From positions 1,555,001-1,619,000 of the forward strand of contig NZ_CP065589.1 in NCBI RefSeq assembly GCF_021278965.1: 64,000 bases of DNA, in the 5' to 3' direction. Made by a program: the position numbers and the translations under genes. Of the stretch, positions 35,631-45,558 are shown one piece after another (the first letter of the stretch is position 1; each line of letters opens with the position of its first letter). This DNA is from Chryseobacterium capnotolerans. GTDB lineage: Bacteria > Bacteroidota > Bacteroidia > Flavobacteriales > Weeksellaceae. The notes under the pieces were generated by a model. That model was not told the origin of the DNA, ran no database searches, and worked only from the letters and a program-made list of their open reading frames with translations.

Positions 35631-38490
35631 ATGAATACAGAACAGTTTGTGAGCCGTCACATTTCCCTAAATGAAGCCGATAAACAGGCGATGTTGGAAA
35701 AACTTGGCGTTTCTAGTATTGAAGAGTTAATTTCTCAGACCATTCCTTCTTCTATCCGTTTAGAAAAAGATCTTGAGATCTCAGATGCACTTTCGGAATA
35801 CGAAATGCTAAACCACTCTAAGGAGTTGGCATCAAAAAATACTGATTATACAAGTTATATCGGTTTCGGATACCACAATACCCTTTTACCATCAGCTATT
35901 CAGAGAAATATCTTCGAAAACCCTAGCTGGTATACTGCATATACTCCATATCAGGCTGAGATTGCACAGGGAAGACTGGAAGCTCTTCTTAACTTCCAGA
36001 CTGTAGTGTGTGACCTTACAGGTTTTGGTCTTGCGAATGCTTCTTTGCTGGATGAATCTACTGCTGCTGCTGAAGCAATGCACATGTTCTTCAACAACAG
36101 AACTAAAGATCAGAAGAAAGGAGAAGCTAATAAATTCTTTATTTCTGACCTTGTATTGCCTCAAACAATCTCTGTATTGAAAACCAAGGCTGAAGGATTA
36201 GGGAATTGAAGTGGTTGTAGGTGACCATAAGACACATGCATTTGATGCTTCTTATTATGGTGTTTTATTACAATACCCTGGTAAAAACGGAATTGTTCTG
36301 GACTATACAGAAAATATCGTAGAATATAAAAAATTAGACCTTCAGGTAGCGGTTGCTTGTGATCCAATGGCATTGGTGAAATTAAAATCACCGGCTGTAA
36401 TGGGTGCTGACTGCGCAGTAGGTACTTCACAGAGATTTGGTATTCCATTAGGATACGGAGGTCCTCACGCAGCATTCTTTGCTTGTAGAGAAGAATATAA
36501 AAGAGATATCCCTGGAAGAATCATTGGAGTTTCTCAGGATATGTACGGAAAACGTGCATTAAGGATGGCATTACAGACAAGAGAACAGCATATTAAGAGA
36601 GAGAAGGCAACTTCTAATATCTGTACTGCTCAGGTTCTTTTAGCAGTAATGGCAGGTATGTATGCGGTTTACCATGGTCCAAAAGGATTAAACTATATTG
36701 CAGACCAAATCCACTTTAAAGCCAATGCTTTGAAAGGAGGTCTTGCAGCATTAGGATATCAGGTAGTAGAAGAGCCAATCTTCGATACGGTAAAAATTAC
36801 AATGCCGGAAGAGGAAAAAGGAAGACTGATGAGAATGATGCAGGATCACAGACTCAACCTTAACTACTTCACAGAAGGGGTGGTAAGTATTGCGATCAAC
36901 GAAAGTACTACATTAGAGAAATTAAACTATCTGATGGCTTCTTTTGCTCAGTTCAAAGACAAGCAGACTTTCAAATTAGAAATTAAAGAAGGATACAGTA
37001 TTCCTGAAGAAAACCTTAGAAAGGATCAGATTCTTACAGAAGAAGTATTCAACAGATACCATACAGAAACTGAATTGATGCGTTACATCAAACGTCTTGA
37101 GAGAAAAGATTTATCGTTGACACATTCAATGATTTCTTTAGGATCTTGTACAATGAAACTGAACGCAGCTACTGAAATGTTACCGCTTTCATGGGCTGAT
37201 TGGGGAAGTGTACACCCATTCGTGCCAGTGGATCAGGCTGGAGGATACCAACAGATGATTGCAGAGCTTGAAAAAGATTTGGCAACAATCACTGGTTTCG
37301 CAGGAACTTCATTACAGCCAAACTCTGGAGCTCAAGGAGAGTATGCAGGACTAATGGTGATCAGAGAATACCACATCTCAAGAGGAGACCACCACAGAAA
37401 TGTAGTATTGATCCCTCAGTCTGCACACGGAACAAACCCGGCTTCTGCTGCAATGGCAGGAATGAAAATCGTAGTCGTGAAAAATCTTGAAAACGGAGAA
37501 ATCGACTTCGAAGATCTTAAAGCTAAAACAGAATTACATTCAGCGAACTTATCAGCTGTAATGATTACATATCCGTCTACTTATGGATTCTTTGATGCTA
37601 ACATCAAAGAAATTACAAACTTAATCCACGAGCACGGAGGACAGGTATATATGGACGGTGCTAACATGAATGCTCAGGTAGGATTTACAAGTCCAGGAAA
37701 CATTGGAGCAGACGTTTGCCACTTAAACCTTCACAAGACTTTTGCAATTCCTCACGGAGGTGGAGGTCCTGGAGTAGGTCCAATTTGTGTAGCGAAGCAC
37801 TTAGTACCATTCCTTCCTTCTAATGCAAACATCAAAATCGGAACTAAAGAAGCTATCGATGGTATTTCTGCAGCACCTTACGGTTCAGGATTGATCCTAA
37901 ACATTTCTTATGCTTACATCAAGATGCTAGGAACAGATGGATTGAAAAAAGCTACAGGTCATGCTATTATGAACGCAAATTACCTTAAGGAAATTTTAGC
38001 TGAGCATTTCCCAATCTTATATTCAAACGAAAACGGAAGAGTGGCTCACGAATGTATCGTAGATTTCCGTCAGTTCAAGTCTTTAGGAATTGAAGTAGCT
38101 GATGTGGCGAAGAGATTGATGGACTATGGATTCCATGCTCCTACTGTTTCTTTCCCTGTGGCAGGAACATTAATGATAGAGCCTACAGAATCTGAAAGCA
38201 AGGCTGAAATCGATCGTTTTGCAGAAGCTTTAATCTCTATCAAACAAGAAATTGATGAGATTGCTAACGGACAGGCTGATCCGGCCAACAACGTATTGAA
38301 AAACGCTCCTCACACAGAACAATTGGTGATCTCTGATTCTTGGGATAAACCATACAGCAGAGAAAAGGCAGCTTATCCGCTAGAGTGGGTAAGAGACCAC
38401 AAATTCTTCGCTTCTGTATCAAGAGTAGACGAAGCTTACGGAGACAGAAACCTAGTATGTACTTGTGAGCCAATTGAAGCTTATATGTAA
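35631..38490 (+). pseudogene. gcvP: glycine dehydrogenase (decarboxylating), P protein, split by one extra base
   Basis: The first frame (35631-36209) contains the N-terminal half-domain opening with YIGFGYHNTLLPSAI. The second (36211-38490) contains the rest, including the PLP-binding Lys in HLNLHKTFAIPHGGGGPG (about residue 702 of the joined protein). Reading GGG at 36201-36203 as GG joins them into a normal 952-residue P protein. GcvP decarboxylates glycine and loads the aminomethyl group on lipoyl-GcvH. Loss of this conserved enzyme by one base in a G run is more likely a sequencing error than biology. Confidence 0.93.
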
Positions 38491-38513
38491 TTAGAGTTTT
38501 TTCTAGATATAAC

Positions 38514-38544
38514 AAATCCCTTTCATTGTTGAGAGGGATTTTTT
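38514..38544 (+). terminator. terminator of gcvP
   Basis: AAATCCCT / AGGGATTT stem followed by a T run. Confidence 0.8.
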
Positions 38545-38587
38545 ATGATTCTGCAAAGCAGGGAGATTTTATGAAGCTGTAGCTCTA

Positions 38588-38617
38588 TAAAAAAGACTTT
38601 CAAAATTTTGAAAGTCT
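38588..38617 (-). terminator. terminator of the small minus-strand lipoprotein gene
   Basis: Palindrome AGACTTTCAAAA / TTTTGAAAGTCT (38594-38617) with T residues following on the minus strand, 22 bases after the stop at 38639. Confidence 0.75.
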
Positions 38618-38638
38618 CAATCTGTTATATTTATTTCA

Positions 38639-38812
38639 TTATCTTCTCTTATAGCTGTACGCCACCAAAATGGCTACTCCCATAGTAAGAACGGTGATCA
38701 TTGAAATGGTTTCAATGGAAATTCCACTTTTCATCTGTGTGTTTTCTTTTTCACAAGAATAAAAGAATAATACTGCCAACAATAGACAGCCCGATAGTAA
38801 TTTTTTGATCAT
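38639..38812 (-). CDS. 57-residue small lipoprotein or membrane protein
   Basis: A minus-strand frame beginning MIKKLLSGCLLLAVLFFYSC, a lipoprotein-like signal with Cys20 as the likely lipidated residue, a short polar stretch (EKENTQMKSG), then a second hydrophobic helix and a basic end (YSYKRR). Its own terminator follows directly. Expected location is the cell envelope; no family recognised. It is too short for most gene finders, but the signal and terminator support it. Confidence 0.62.
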   Translation of the reverse strand: MIKKLLSGCLLLAVLFFYSCEKENTQMKSGISIETISMITVLTMGVAILVAYSYKRR

Positions 38813-38887
38813 AGTTGCATTTATTTGGTTATTAATGTTTTATAATCAAAAAGTATACCGATTTTGTGGACTAAATGTAAGCTGCTT

Positions 38888-39319
38888 TTACTGCCTCTTA
38901 TTTAGATTTCTGGAAACCTTATTAATTACCGATTGATATTGAAAATAACTGATAAAGGTGATAAGAATAAAAAATAAAGAAGGGATGACAAGTTCTATTA
39001 TCCATTGATGAACAAAGAAATATAGGATTAAGAAAAGCGCAGAGGCATATATTAAATTGAAAAGAACTTCAACTTTATAGGTTAGTACTTTCTTATTTTC
39101 ATCATAGGTGAAATATTCCTTACCGGGAGATAGGGTAAGCGGATATCTGTTTGAAAAGTCCAGTTTAACAAGACTGTCTTTTCCGATAACAGTATTGCCT
39201 TGTATTTCTATATCATTCATTTCTCTTTCTAGGAAAGAATCACGTGCAGCATCAATTATATTTTTTGAGGTCCTATCTGCTGTTATTTCTACTTTAAATG
39301 TATAAATAAATGGGAACAT
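38888..39319 (-). CDS. hypothetical membrane protein
   Basis: A 143-residue protein: a polar, beta-rich N-terminal domain of about 80 residues followed by two hydrophobic helices (about 86-103 and 107-127) and a basic tail. No motif recognised. It lies nine bases beyond the stop of the PLP-binding YggS-like gene and is probably the last gene of the AAA-YggS operon. Confidence 0.65.
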   Translation of the reverse strand: MFPFIYTFKVEITADRTSKNIIDAARDSFLEREMNDIEIQGNTVIGKDSLVKLDFSNRYPLTLSPGKEYFTYDENKKVLTYKVEVLFNLIYASALFLILYFFVHQWIIELVIPSLFFILITFISYFQYQSVINKVSRNLNKRQ

Positions 39320-39328
39320 ATAATTTTA

Positions 39329-40072
39329 TTATTTATTTACTTTGGTTTCTTCATTCCAGTAATAACTGTCCGGATAGATTCTTGCTCCAAATACAGCGGT
39401 TCCAACACGTACAATGGTGGCACCTTCTTCTATGGCTGTTTCAAGATCTCCGCTCATGCCCATGGAAAGGTCATTCATTTCAACATTAGGAATATTTTCA
39501 CTGATGATTTCCTGTTGCAGGTTTTTGAGGATTTTAAAGCATTCTCTTACCTTTTCTGTCTCTGCACTGAACAAGCCAATGGTCATTAATCCTTTTACTT
39601 TTAATGTAGAAAATTCGGAAACTTTTCTGGTTAATTCAATGGCTTTACTGGGCTCCACTCCAAATTTACTTTCTTCATTAGAGGTATTGACCTGAATGAA
39701 AACTTCAATCGTTCTATTTTCCGTTAAAAGTCTTTGGTGCAGTTTTTCCGCCAGTTCTAACCGATCCATTGACTGTACGCAGGTGACATCATATTTCAGG
39801 ATATCTTTGATTTTATTGGTCTGAAGATGCCCGATGAAATGATTGATGTGAGGTATTTCTTTCAGGTCTTCGTATTTTTCCTTCAGCTCCTGAATCTTAT
39901 TTTCAGCGATTAAGGTCTGTCCGTTTTCCAGTGCGATTTTAATACGTTCAGCAGAAACTGTTTTAGTAGCCAGTAAAAGTTGAACTTGATCAGGGTTTCT
40001 TCCTGCTTTTTCACAGGCATCTTTAATCCGCGTATTGATGATATTCAGGTTATGAAGGATATTTTCTTTCAT
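39329..40072 (-). CDS. YggS/PLPBP family pyridoxal-phosphate homeostasis protein
   Basis: A 247-residue alanine-racemase N-terminal fold protein. The PLP Lys is Lys37 in LLLATKTVSAERI; later motifs are INHFIGHLQTNKI, the MTIGLFS block, and LSMGMSGDLETAIEEGAT, which binds the cofactor phosphate. It has no racemase activity in known members and buffers PLP in the cytosol. Its start overlaps the stop of the AAA ATPase gene by four bases, showing translational coupling. Confidence 0.95.
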   Translation of the reverse strand: MKENILHNLNIINTRIKDACEKAGRNPDQVQLLLATKTVSAERIKIALENGQTLIAENKIQELKEKYEDLKEIPHINHFIGHLQTNKIKDILKYDVTCVQSMDRLELAEKLHQRLLTENRTIEVFIQVNTSNEESKFGVEPSKAIELTRKVSEFSTLKVKGLMTIGLFSAETEKVRECFKILKNLQQEIISENIPNVEMNDLSMGMSGDLETAIEEGATIVRVGTAVFGARIYPDSYYWNEETKVNK

Positions 40073-40788
40073 GATGGAATGATTTCTTTAGCTTCCAGTT
40101 TTTGAATTAAAGTCGTTTTTACAGCTGTTAATGCATGGTCTTTAGCTTCTGCAAAAGAAATGGAGTATTTTCTTTCAATAGTCCGCATATCATCTGGAAA
40201 ACGGCTGAGCAGTGTGTCATAGAAAGTATCCAGAAACTCCACAGAAGGCATTTCGTAATTGATCCTAAGCTGAAAACGTCTTAGTAGTGCTGTGTCAATA
40301 ATTTCAGGGTGATTGGTGGCGCATAATAAAAGTGCATTCTCAGGATAATAATCAATAAGCTGAAGTAAAGTGTTCACTAATCTTCTCATTTCACCAACAT
40401 CTTTATCATCACTGCCTCTTGCTTTTCCGATCTGATCCAGTTCATCGAGAAACAGAACAGATCTTTCTCTGGCTGCTTTATCAAAAATCATTTTAATATT
40501 CTGAGAAGTCTCACCAATTCTGGAGGAAACAATATTACTTAAGTTTAAAATGATAATATTTTTTCCAAGGGCATTGGCAATCGCTTTTGCTGTCATTGTT
40601 TTTCCGCATCCTGAGCTTCCCTGAAGAAGGATCTTATGATTTACAGGAAGTCCATATTCCTGAAGTTGTTTGCTGTACGTATGTTCCTTAATCAGTTGTA
40701 TAAGCTGATCTCTGTTGCTTTTATTGAGAAATACATCGTTAAGACTTATTGGCTCTTTATCTTGAATAATGAGGTTGTACAGATTCAT
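40069..40788 (-). CDS. AAA family ATPase
   Basis: A 239-residue single-domain AAA ATPase: Walker A GSSGCGKT (57-64), Walker B VLFLDELDQ (111-119), sensor 1 ATNH (157-160) and an Arg finger pair in LLRRF (168-172). It resembles the compact remodelling ATPases encoded next to diverse partners; the substrate is unknown. It is the first gene of an operon with the YggS-like gene and a small membrane protein, with a consensus promoter 30 bases upstream. Confidence 0.88.
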   Translation of the reverse strand: MNLYNLIIQDKEPISLNDVFLNKSNRDQLIQLIKEHTYSKQLQEYGLPVNHKILLQGSSGCGKTMTAKAIANALGKNIIILNLSNIVSSRIGETSQNIKMIFDKAARERSVLFLDELDQIGKARGSDDKDVGEMRRLVNTLLQLIDYYPENALLLCATNHPEIIDTALLRRFQLRINYEMPSVEFLDTFYDTLLSRFPDDMRTIERKYSISFAEAKDHALTAVKTTLIQKLEAKEIIPS

Positions 40789-40817
40789 AATGATAATTAA
40801 TAAATTCTTGAATCTAA

Positions 40818-40825
40818 CAAAGATA
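40818..40825 (-). promoter_or_regulatory. TAnnTTTG promoter of the AAA-YggS operon
   Basis: TATCTTTG on the minus strand, 29 bases upstream of the ATG at 40788. Confidence 0.6.
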
Positions 40826-40956
40826 AGGCTTTATAAAATGGGGAGAAGCATCCTGATTGAGAATAAACAGCTAGACCAGGGGGAGAATGGGTAATTAATG
40901 AGGGGTAATAAATAATGAGGAGGGTTTAATAAATAGTCTCTTTTCATTATCATAAC

Positions 40957-40991
40957 TAAAAAAATAAATCCGGACTAGTGCCCGGATTTAT
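40957..40991 (-). terminator. minus-strand terminator without an annotated upstream gene
   Basis: ATAAATCCGG / CCGGATTTAT stem (40964-40973 and 40982-40991) followed on the minus strand by a run of seven T. It implies a short leftward transcript from the 41.0-41.3 kb region. Confidence 0.7.
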
Positions 40992-41149
40992 CATTTGGAT
41001 ATTAAAATTTGTTATGAAACTAAGATCTTTCTGCTTATGTTTTTGGGCCCTTTTACCTCATTGGTAAAAGAGCGATCTGATTTCTCAGAGTAAAAACATA
41101 AAACAATATAATTAGTATAGTTTTGCTATAGGCTTTTTGATTTTAATGA

Positions 41150-41230
41150 TTAGTTTCTTTCTCTTTTTACAGTCATAAAATATGATGAGAATACTACTAA
41201 ACATGTTGCGATACCGATATAAGTTACCAT
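41150..41230 (-). CDS. candidate 26-residue single-helix membrane peptide
   Basis: The minus-strand ATG at 41230 opens a short frame with the hydrophobic run YIGIATCLVVFSSYF and the basic end KRERN, the shape of bacterial single-helix small proteins. A minus-strand terminator lies 160 bases downstream, and a near-consensus TAATATTG follows a TTTG upstream (41265-41300). There is no homology evidence, so this is tentative. Confidence 0.4.
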   Translation of the reverse strand: MVTYIGIATCLVVFSSYFMTVKRERN

Positions 41231-41788
41231 TTTGTATTATTTTTAATTATTTGACTTTTTTTTATTAATCTTTCAATTGCAATATTACAGCTTTCAAATC
41301 ACGTGCCAAAGCAAAACACTATGATGTATATCAGTGTGTTATGGGTGTTTTATTTAATTTTTAAGAGATTTTTTGTTTACGTTTTGTTAATGTGTTATTG
41401 TGAATTTATTAATATATTTATTGTTCTGTCTTCATAAATATGTGAAAACGTTAACCGTTTCCAGACTTCTATATTAGACTTGATAAAACAAACAATAAAT
41501 AATGCGGTGCATAGTATTGGTGTAAATGGATATTTTCAGATGTAAAATTTCAGTAAGAAAGAGATTTCTATGTTAAGAAAATTTATTTTTACTGCTGATT
41601 TTTGTGGCGATTTTTTTGTCAGCTGTCCGATTTCATGACATTATTTTTATGACACAACTGGAAAAAAATCTTTTGTTTGTCAGCTTGCTGGGGTTTACAA
41701 GTAGATGAAGAACACGAAATATAGAAGTTGCAGCCTTCTTTTTGGGAATAGGAGAGAGGTTTTACTATTTTTGTATAAATAATACTTT
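41231..41788. other. 558-bp AT-rich intergenic region
   Basis: No confident gene. It holds the presumed promoter of the small minus-strand peptide at the left, two TTTTGTCAGCT / TTTGTCAGCTT direct repeats near 41615-41690, and the SMR gene promoter at the right. Confidence 0.45.
41741..41773 (+). promoter_or_regulatory. complete TTTG / TAnnTTTG promoter of the SMR gene
   Basis: TTTG at 41741-41744, 21 bases of spacer, then TATTTTTG at 41766-41773, ending 15 bases before the ATG at 41789. This is one of the few promoters in the window with both boxes at normal spacing. Confidence 0.65.
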
Positions 41789-42123
41789 ATGGGACGCAGT
41801 TATCTTTTTTGGCTTTGGCAATTGTATTTGAAATCATAGCGACTACTTTCCTAAAAAAATCAGAAGAGTTTTCTAAACTATGGCCGTCTGTTGTTACCAT
41901 ATTAGGATACGCCTGTGCTTTCTATTTTTTAAGTCTGAGCCTTCGCCAGATTCCTGTTGGGATTACGTATGCAATATGGTCCGGAGTAGGTATTGTTTTC
42001 ATCACAATAATTGGAGTTGTTGCATTTAAGCAGGTTCCGGATCTGCCTGCCATTATCGGAATAGGGTTGATTATTTTGGGGGTAATCGTAATCAATATGT
42101 TTTCAAAAATGGGAACCCATTAA
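41789..42123 (+). pseudogene. SMR family multidrug efflux transporter, one base missing near the start
   Basis: The ATG at 41789 starts MGRSYLF but runs into a stop. One more T in the T6 run 41805-41810 links it to the long frame that continues LALAIVFEIIATTFLKKSEE, giving a 111-residue four-helix protein like EmrE/SugE. The membrane-embedded Glu essential for drug/proton exchange is present in IVFEIIA, and GITYAIWSGVGIV and PDLPAIIGIGLIILGV are conserved. A good promoter lies directly upstream of 41789, supporting that start. If the deletion is real, a TTG at 41809 could still initiate. Confidence 0.85.
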
Positions 42124-42217
42124 TTCTTCATTACATCATTTTCTATCAACCAACATCCATCCAGTATCAATCATGAATCATCATTTATGGTATTACTCAT
42201 TGCTTATTATTGATTAC

Positions 42218-42646
42218 TCATTTCAACTTCTGTATATTAGATTGAAAGAACTGAAATAAAAAAATCCTCTCATAGAAAATTTCCAGACTATTTTCAATAA
42301 TAAAATCGGTGTGGCGGGCCGTATGGGGTACGGTTTCTTCCTCTACAAATACAAACCATAGCTCAGAAAGAGAATGTCTTCTTTTAAATTCTTCACAGGT
42401 ATTGCAGTCTGGAAAAGCTGAATGCTTCAGGCTATAAAAAAGAATTCCTTTTTTTATTCCGTTTTGTTCTATAATATTAATAGGATGCTGAATATAGTGG
42501 AGGATGTTGATCTCCGAATCAAAACATTCTACAAAATGATGAAGATCAATAAGCTGTATTACCTTTTCTTCCTGTTGTAATTCTGTCATAAAAAAACATT
42601 CTGATGTGATTTCTTCCGTTAATTCCTGAAAAACTGCTAATTCCAT
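42218..42646 (-). CDS. hypothetical protein
   Basis: A 142-residue soluble acidic protein rich in Phe, Glu and Ile, with several His and Cys (CNTCEEFKRRH near the middle). No family recognised. The frame could start at GTG 42652, but ATG 42646 is preferred. It is divergent from the LytS/LytR pair and convergent with the SMR gene, apparently a single-gene unit. Confidence 0.6.
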   Translation of the reverse strand: MELAVFQELTEEITSECFFMTELQQEEKVIQLIDLHHFVECFDSEINILHYIQHPINIIEQNGIKKGILFYSLKHSAFPDCNTCEEFKRRHSLSELWFVFVEEETVPHTARHTDFIIENSLEIFYERIFLFQFFQSNIQKLK

Positions 42647-42813
42647 ATACACTGATTAAACATTGCAAAGAAAGATAGAATTTGGGTTCTGCAATTTGTT
42701 TTTATACAAAACTGCCATTATTTTATACGAAATCCGATCATGAATAGAAGCTATAATTGGTATAATAAAATATAGGTTTCGTATAATATTATAAGAGAAA
42801 CTGATGGATTATC

Positions 42814-42821
42814 TATTTTTG
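42814..42821 (+). promoter_or_regulatory. TAnnTTTG promoter of the LytS/LytR operon
   Basis: TATTTTTG ends 23 bases before the ATG at 42845. Confidence 0.55.
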
Positions 42822-42844
42822 TATTTATATATTAACCTTAGCAT

Positions 42845-43921
42845 ATGAAGTACAGACTATGGCATTTTAAAGAAACACTTGCAATGGACTTTCTGGTGGA
42901 AAGCCGTTACCAATATGCCAGGCACCTGCTGTTTCTGATTTCCTTTTTCCTTTGGTTATATAGTGCCAGATTCTGGCAGTCATTTTCAGGAATACATCAG
43001 CTGTATGTACTGCTTTTTGTGTATTCTATACTTATTACAATGATATATATTAATATTTATGTCCTTGTGCCTAAGCTCTTTTTTAAAACAAGATATATTG
43101 CATATCTGTCGCTTCTTATCATTATGGGAGTGATAGGAATTAATATTATAGGATTTGGCTTCAGGTCGGTTTTCGCTGATTTCAGGGCTGGAGATATCCC
43201 CAGACAAACCGAAAAAGGAAGTGTTTATGAAGGAGTGTTGATGTGTATTCCTATCATTTTTACAACCACCACGGTCAAGCTGCTGCAGAAATGGATTAAA
43301 GATAATCAACGAATCAATGAGCTAAGTAATCTTACCATGCAGATGGAACTGAATGAATTAAGAAATCAGATCAATCCTCACTTTCTGTTTAATATGCTGA
43401 ATAATGTAAAAGCTCTTATCAGAACAGATCCTGGAAAAGCTTCAGTGGTGATTGTTAAGCTTTCGGAATTTCTCAGATATCAGCTTTATGAAAACAGTGC
43501 AGAAAAAACACTCCTAACCTCAGAAATTGATTTTCTGTCTAATTTTTTAAACCTTGAAAAAATAAGACGTGAAAATTTCACCTTTGATATTCAAACAAAA
43601 GCTGAGAACAGAACAATCAATACGACCTTTATTCCTCCGAATCTTTTTACAACTTTTGTAGAAAACGCAGTAAAACATAGTGTGAATATCAGTGGGAAAG
43701 AATCTTTTGTAAAAATAAATATCAGTATTGAAGAACAAAATCTCTATTTTAAATGCGTGAACTCCAGAGATCCTGATTATTTTATTTCAGATAAGAAGAA
43801 CAGCGGCCTTGGTCTTGCCAATATTACCAGAAGATTAGAACTTCTTTATAATGATACTTTTGATCTGAAAATAGATTCAGAATCTAAAGAATATACTATC
43901 CATTTAAAAATTCCTATATGA
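42845..43921 (+). CDS. sensor histidine kinase, LytS/YehU type
   Basis: A 358-residue kinase. Four membrane helices span about residues 26-45, 53-80, 84-108 and 130-146. A cytoplasmic linker and the His_kinase domain follow, with the phosphoacceptor His179 in NQINPHFLFNMLNN, and an HATPase domain with FVENAVKHSVN and GLGLANITRRL. It should phosphorylate the LytTR regulator encoded by the next gene, whose start overlaps its stop. The extracellular signal is unknown; no periplasmic domain of notable size is present. Confidence 0.93.
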   Translation: MKYRLWHFKETLAMDFLVESRYQYARHLLFLISFFLWLYSARFWQSFSGIHQLYVLLFVYSILITMIYINIYVLVPKLFFKTRYIAYLSLLIIMGVIGINIIGFGFRSVFADFRAGDIPRQTEKGSVYEGVLMCIPIIFTTTTVKLLQKWIKDNQRINELSNLTMQMELNELRNQINPHFLFNMLNNVKALIRTDPGKASVVIVKLSEFLRYQLYENSAEKTLLTSEIDFLSNFLNLEKIRRENFTFDIQTKAENRTINTTFIPPNLFTTFVENAVKHSVNISGKESFVKINISIEEQNLYFKCVNSRDPDYFISDKKNSGLGLANITRRLELLYNDTFDLKIDSESKEYTIHLKIPI

Positions 43922-44643
43922 TGAATTGTATTATAGTTGATGATGAACCCTTAGCAAGAGGAGAAATGCGTTCCCTCATCAATGAGACGTCAAAGATTGA
44001 TATTCTGGGTGAATTTTCCAATGCTCCCTCTGCCCTGGATTTCCTTAAAGATAATGACGTAGATCTTATTTTTCTTGACATTGAAATGCCAATGGTCACT
44101 GGATTGGAATTTGCAGAAATGCTTCCCAAAAGATCACTGATCATCTTTACGACAGCTTATTCCCAATATGCTTTGAAAAGTTATGAACTGGAAGCAGTAG
44201 ATTATCTTTTAAAACCCATTGATCCGCAAAGACTTGAAAAGGCAATCAATAAAGCTGTATTATATACCAAACTTCTTTCTAATGATACCATAAAAAATAC
44301 GGTGGAGTCCAATACTGCTGATTTTTTATTCATTAAAGCAGACCGCAGGTTTTACAAGATCAATTTTGCAGATATTAAATTTATAGAAGGACTGAAGGAT
44401 TATGTAGTCATCCATACCAAACAGCAAAAACTTATTACAGCGATGAACCTTAAGACAATTCATCAGAAAGTTTCCGGTGAGAATTTTATCAGGGTCAGTA
44501 AGTCATATGTGGTGAATGCAGATTATATCGATTCATTTGATAATCATAATATATACATTGAAGAAGCTGAAATTCCTATTGGAGAAGTGTATAAAGCCGA
44601 TTTTTTCACAAAATATGCTGGCGGGCTTTTAGGGGCAGATTGA
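43918..44643 (+). CDS. LytTR family response regulator
   Basis: A 241-residue regulator: receiver domain (1-120) with the phosphoacceptor Asp54 in LIFLDIEMPM and the switch residues in TTAYSQYALKSYELEAVDYL, then a LytTR DNA-binding domain (about 140-238) with FLFIKADRRFYKI and FIRVSKSYVVNADYI. It overlaps the kinase gene (ATGATG over TGA); the second ATG at 43921 is an equally good start. The target genes are not evident from the window. Confidence 0.94.
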   Translation: MMNCIIVDDEPLARGEMRSLINETSKIDILGEFSNAPSALDFLKDNDVDLIFLDIEMPMVTGLEFAEMLPKRSLIIFTTAYSQYALKSYELEAVDYLLKPIDPQRLEKAINKAVLYTKLLSNDTIKNTVESNTADFLFIKADRRFYKINFADIKFIEGLKDYVVIHTKQQKLITAMNLKTIHQKVSGENFIRVSKSYVVNADYIDSFDNHNIYIEEAEIPIGEVYKADFFTKYAGGLLGAD

Positions 44644-44702
44644 TAATTCATAAGCTATAGTGGAAACTTACTGCCCATAAAATCTATCAAAAAAGATTCT
44701 AC

Positions 44703-45437
44703 TTAATAAAGCTTCTGGTCATTTTCGCAATAAAAGCTCCTTCTTTTTCCAATTCCTGTTTTTTTCTTAATCAGTTTTTGTCCGCAGATTGGGCAGATGG
44801 ATTTTGTGTGTACCAGCCAATGTTTTTTAAGAGTAAATTCTCTTTTCCACTCCAGAAATTCAAAACTGTAATTTCTTGCTTCTGCAATAAGTTCCTTACG
44901 CTTTTTAGCCGGAAGATTTCCTATCATGCTTTCCGGTTGTACACCAATTCTGAACAAAACTTCATTCTTAATAATATTTCCGACTCCAGAAAAAATATTC
45001 TGATCCATTAATGCATCACATACCATCATTTTCGGATTGGATTTCAGTTTCTTTTCTGCTTTTTCAGAACTCCAGAGACTGCTCATCACATCTGCTTCCC
45101 AATCGATAGCAGAAAGGGATTCTAATTCAACAAATTTTACAGAACAGGTATAAAAGTACATGCTTCCGCCTGAGAAAAATAAAGCTAACCTTAAGCTTTT
45201 GTCAGGCTTTGTCTGTTCATTAATATCATAAGAGCCGAACATCAGTAAATGAATACGGATAGCTGCTTTCTCGAAGACCAGATAAGTTTGCTTACCAAAG
45301 GTGCGGATCTCACGAAGCATCTGACCGCTAAATACTTCCTTATCAAATTTTGCATTACCTGATATGTCTGTTACTTTATGGCCAACAAACTGCTGCAGGT
45401 TTTCTTTCATTAAAATAATAGATGGACCTTCAGGCAT
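44703..45437 (-). CDS. Fpg/Nei family DNA glycosylase (endonuclease VIII-like)
   Basis: The start is fixed at 45437 by chemistry: the mature enzyme needs Pro2 and Glu3, given by MPEGPSI; the longer frame to 45452 would abolish this. The 244-residue protein excises oxidised bases and nicks the DNA. The helix-two-turn-helix GVGNIIKNEVLFRIG and a C-terminal zinc-finger region with CPICG are present. The second half of the finger reads FYCENDQ, so the fourth Cys is replaced by Asp, which may mean altered or lost zinc binding. Confidence 0.9.
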   Translation of the reverse strand: MPEGPSIILMKENLQQFVGHKVTDISGNAKFDKEVFSGQMLREIRTFGKQTYLVFEKAAIRIHLLMFGSYDINEQTKPDKSLRLALFFSGGSMYFYTCSVKFVELESLSAIDWEADVMSSLWSSEKAEKKLKSNPKMMVCDALMDQNIFSGVGNIIKNEVLFRIGVQPESMIGNLPAKKRKELIAEARNYSFEFLEWKREFTLKKHWLVHTKSICPICGQKLIKKKTGIGKRRSFYCENDQKLY

Positions 45438-45558
45438 AATGTTATTTTTCAATAAAAAAGTTCAAATACTATTCCGAAAAAATAAAATTATATAGCAGAT
45501 ATTAATCCATCGGGTTATAACTGGAACTTAAAATAATGATTTCATCTGTTCATTTGTC

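Noticed and set aside
41012..41099. A 28-residue frame (MFYSEKSD...KILVS) on the minus strand if one T is removed
   Set aside because: It needs an assumed indel and has no start in the actual frame. The same bases form a simple hairpin. Without homologues there is too little support.
41570..41708. A 45-residue hydrophobic frame on the plus strand if one T is removed near 41590
   Set aside because: In AT-rich DNA an open frame of this size is common. There is no promoter or terminator, and an indel must be assumed.
45437..45452. Upstream Met (MKNNIMPEG...) as start of the Nei-like glycosylase
   Set aside because: The enzyme needs Pro at position 2 after Met removal. The five extra residues would block catalysis.
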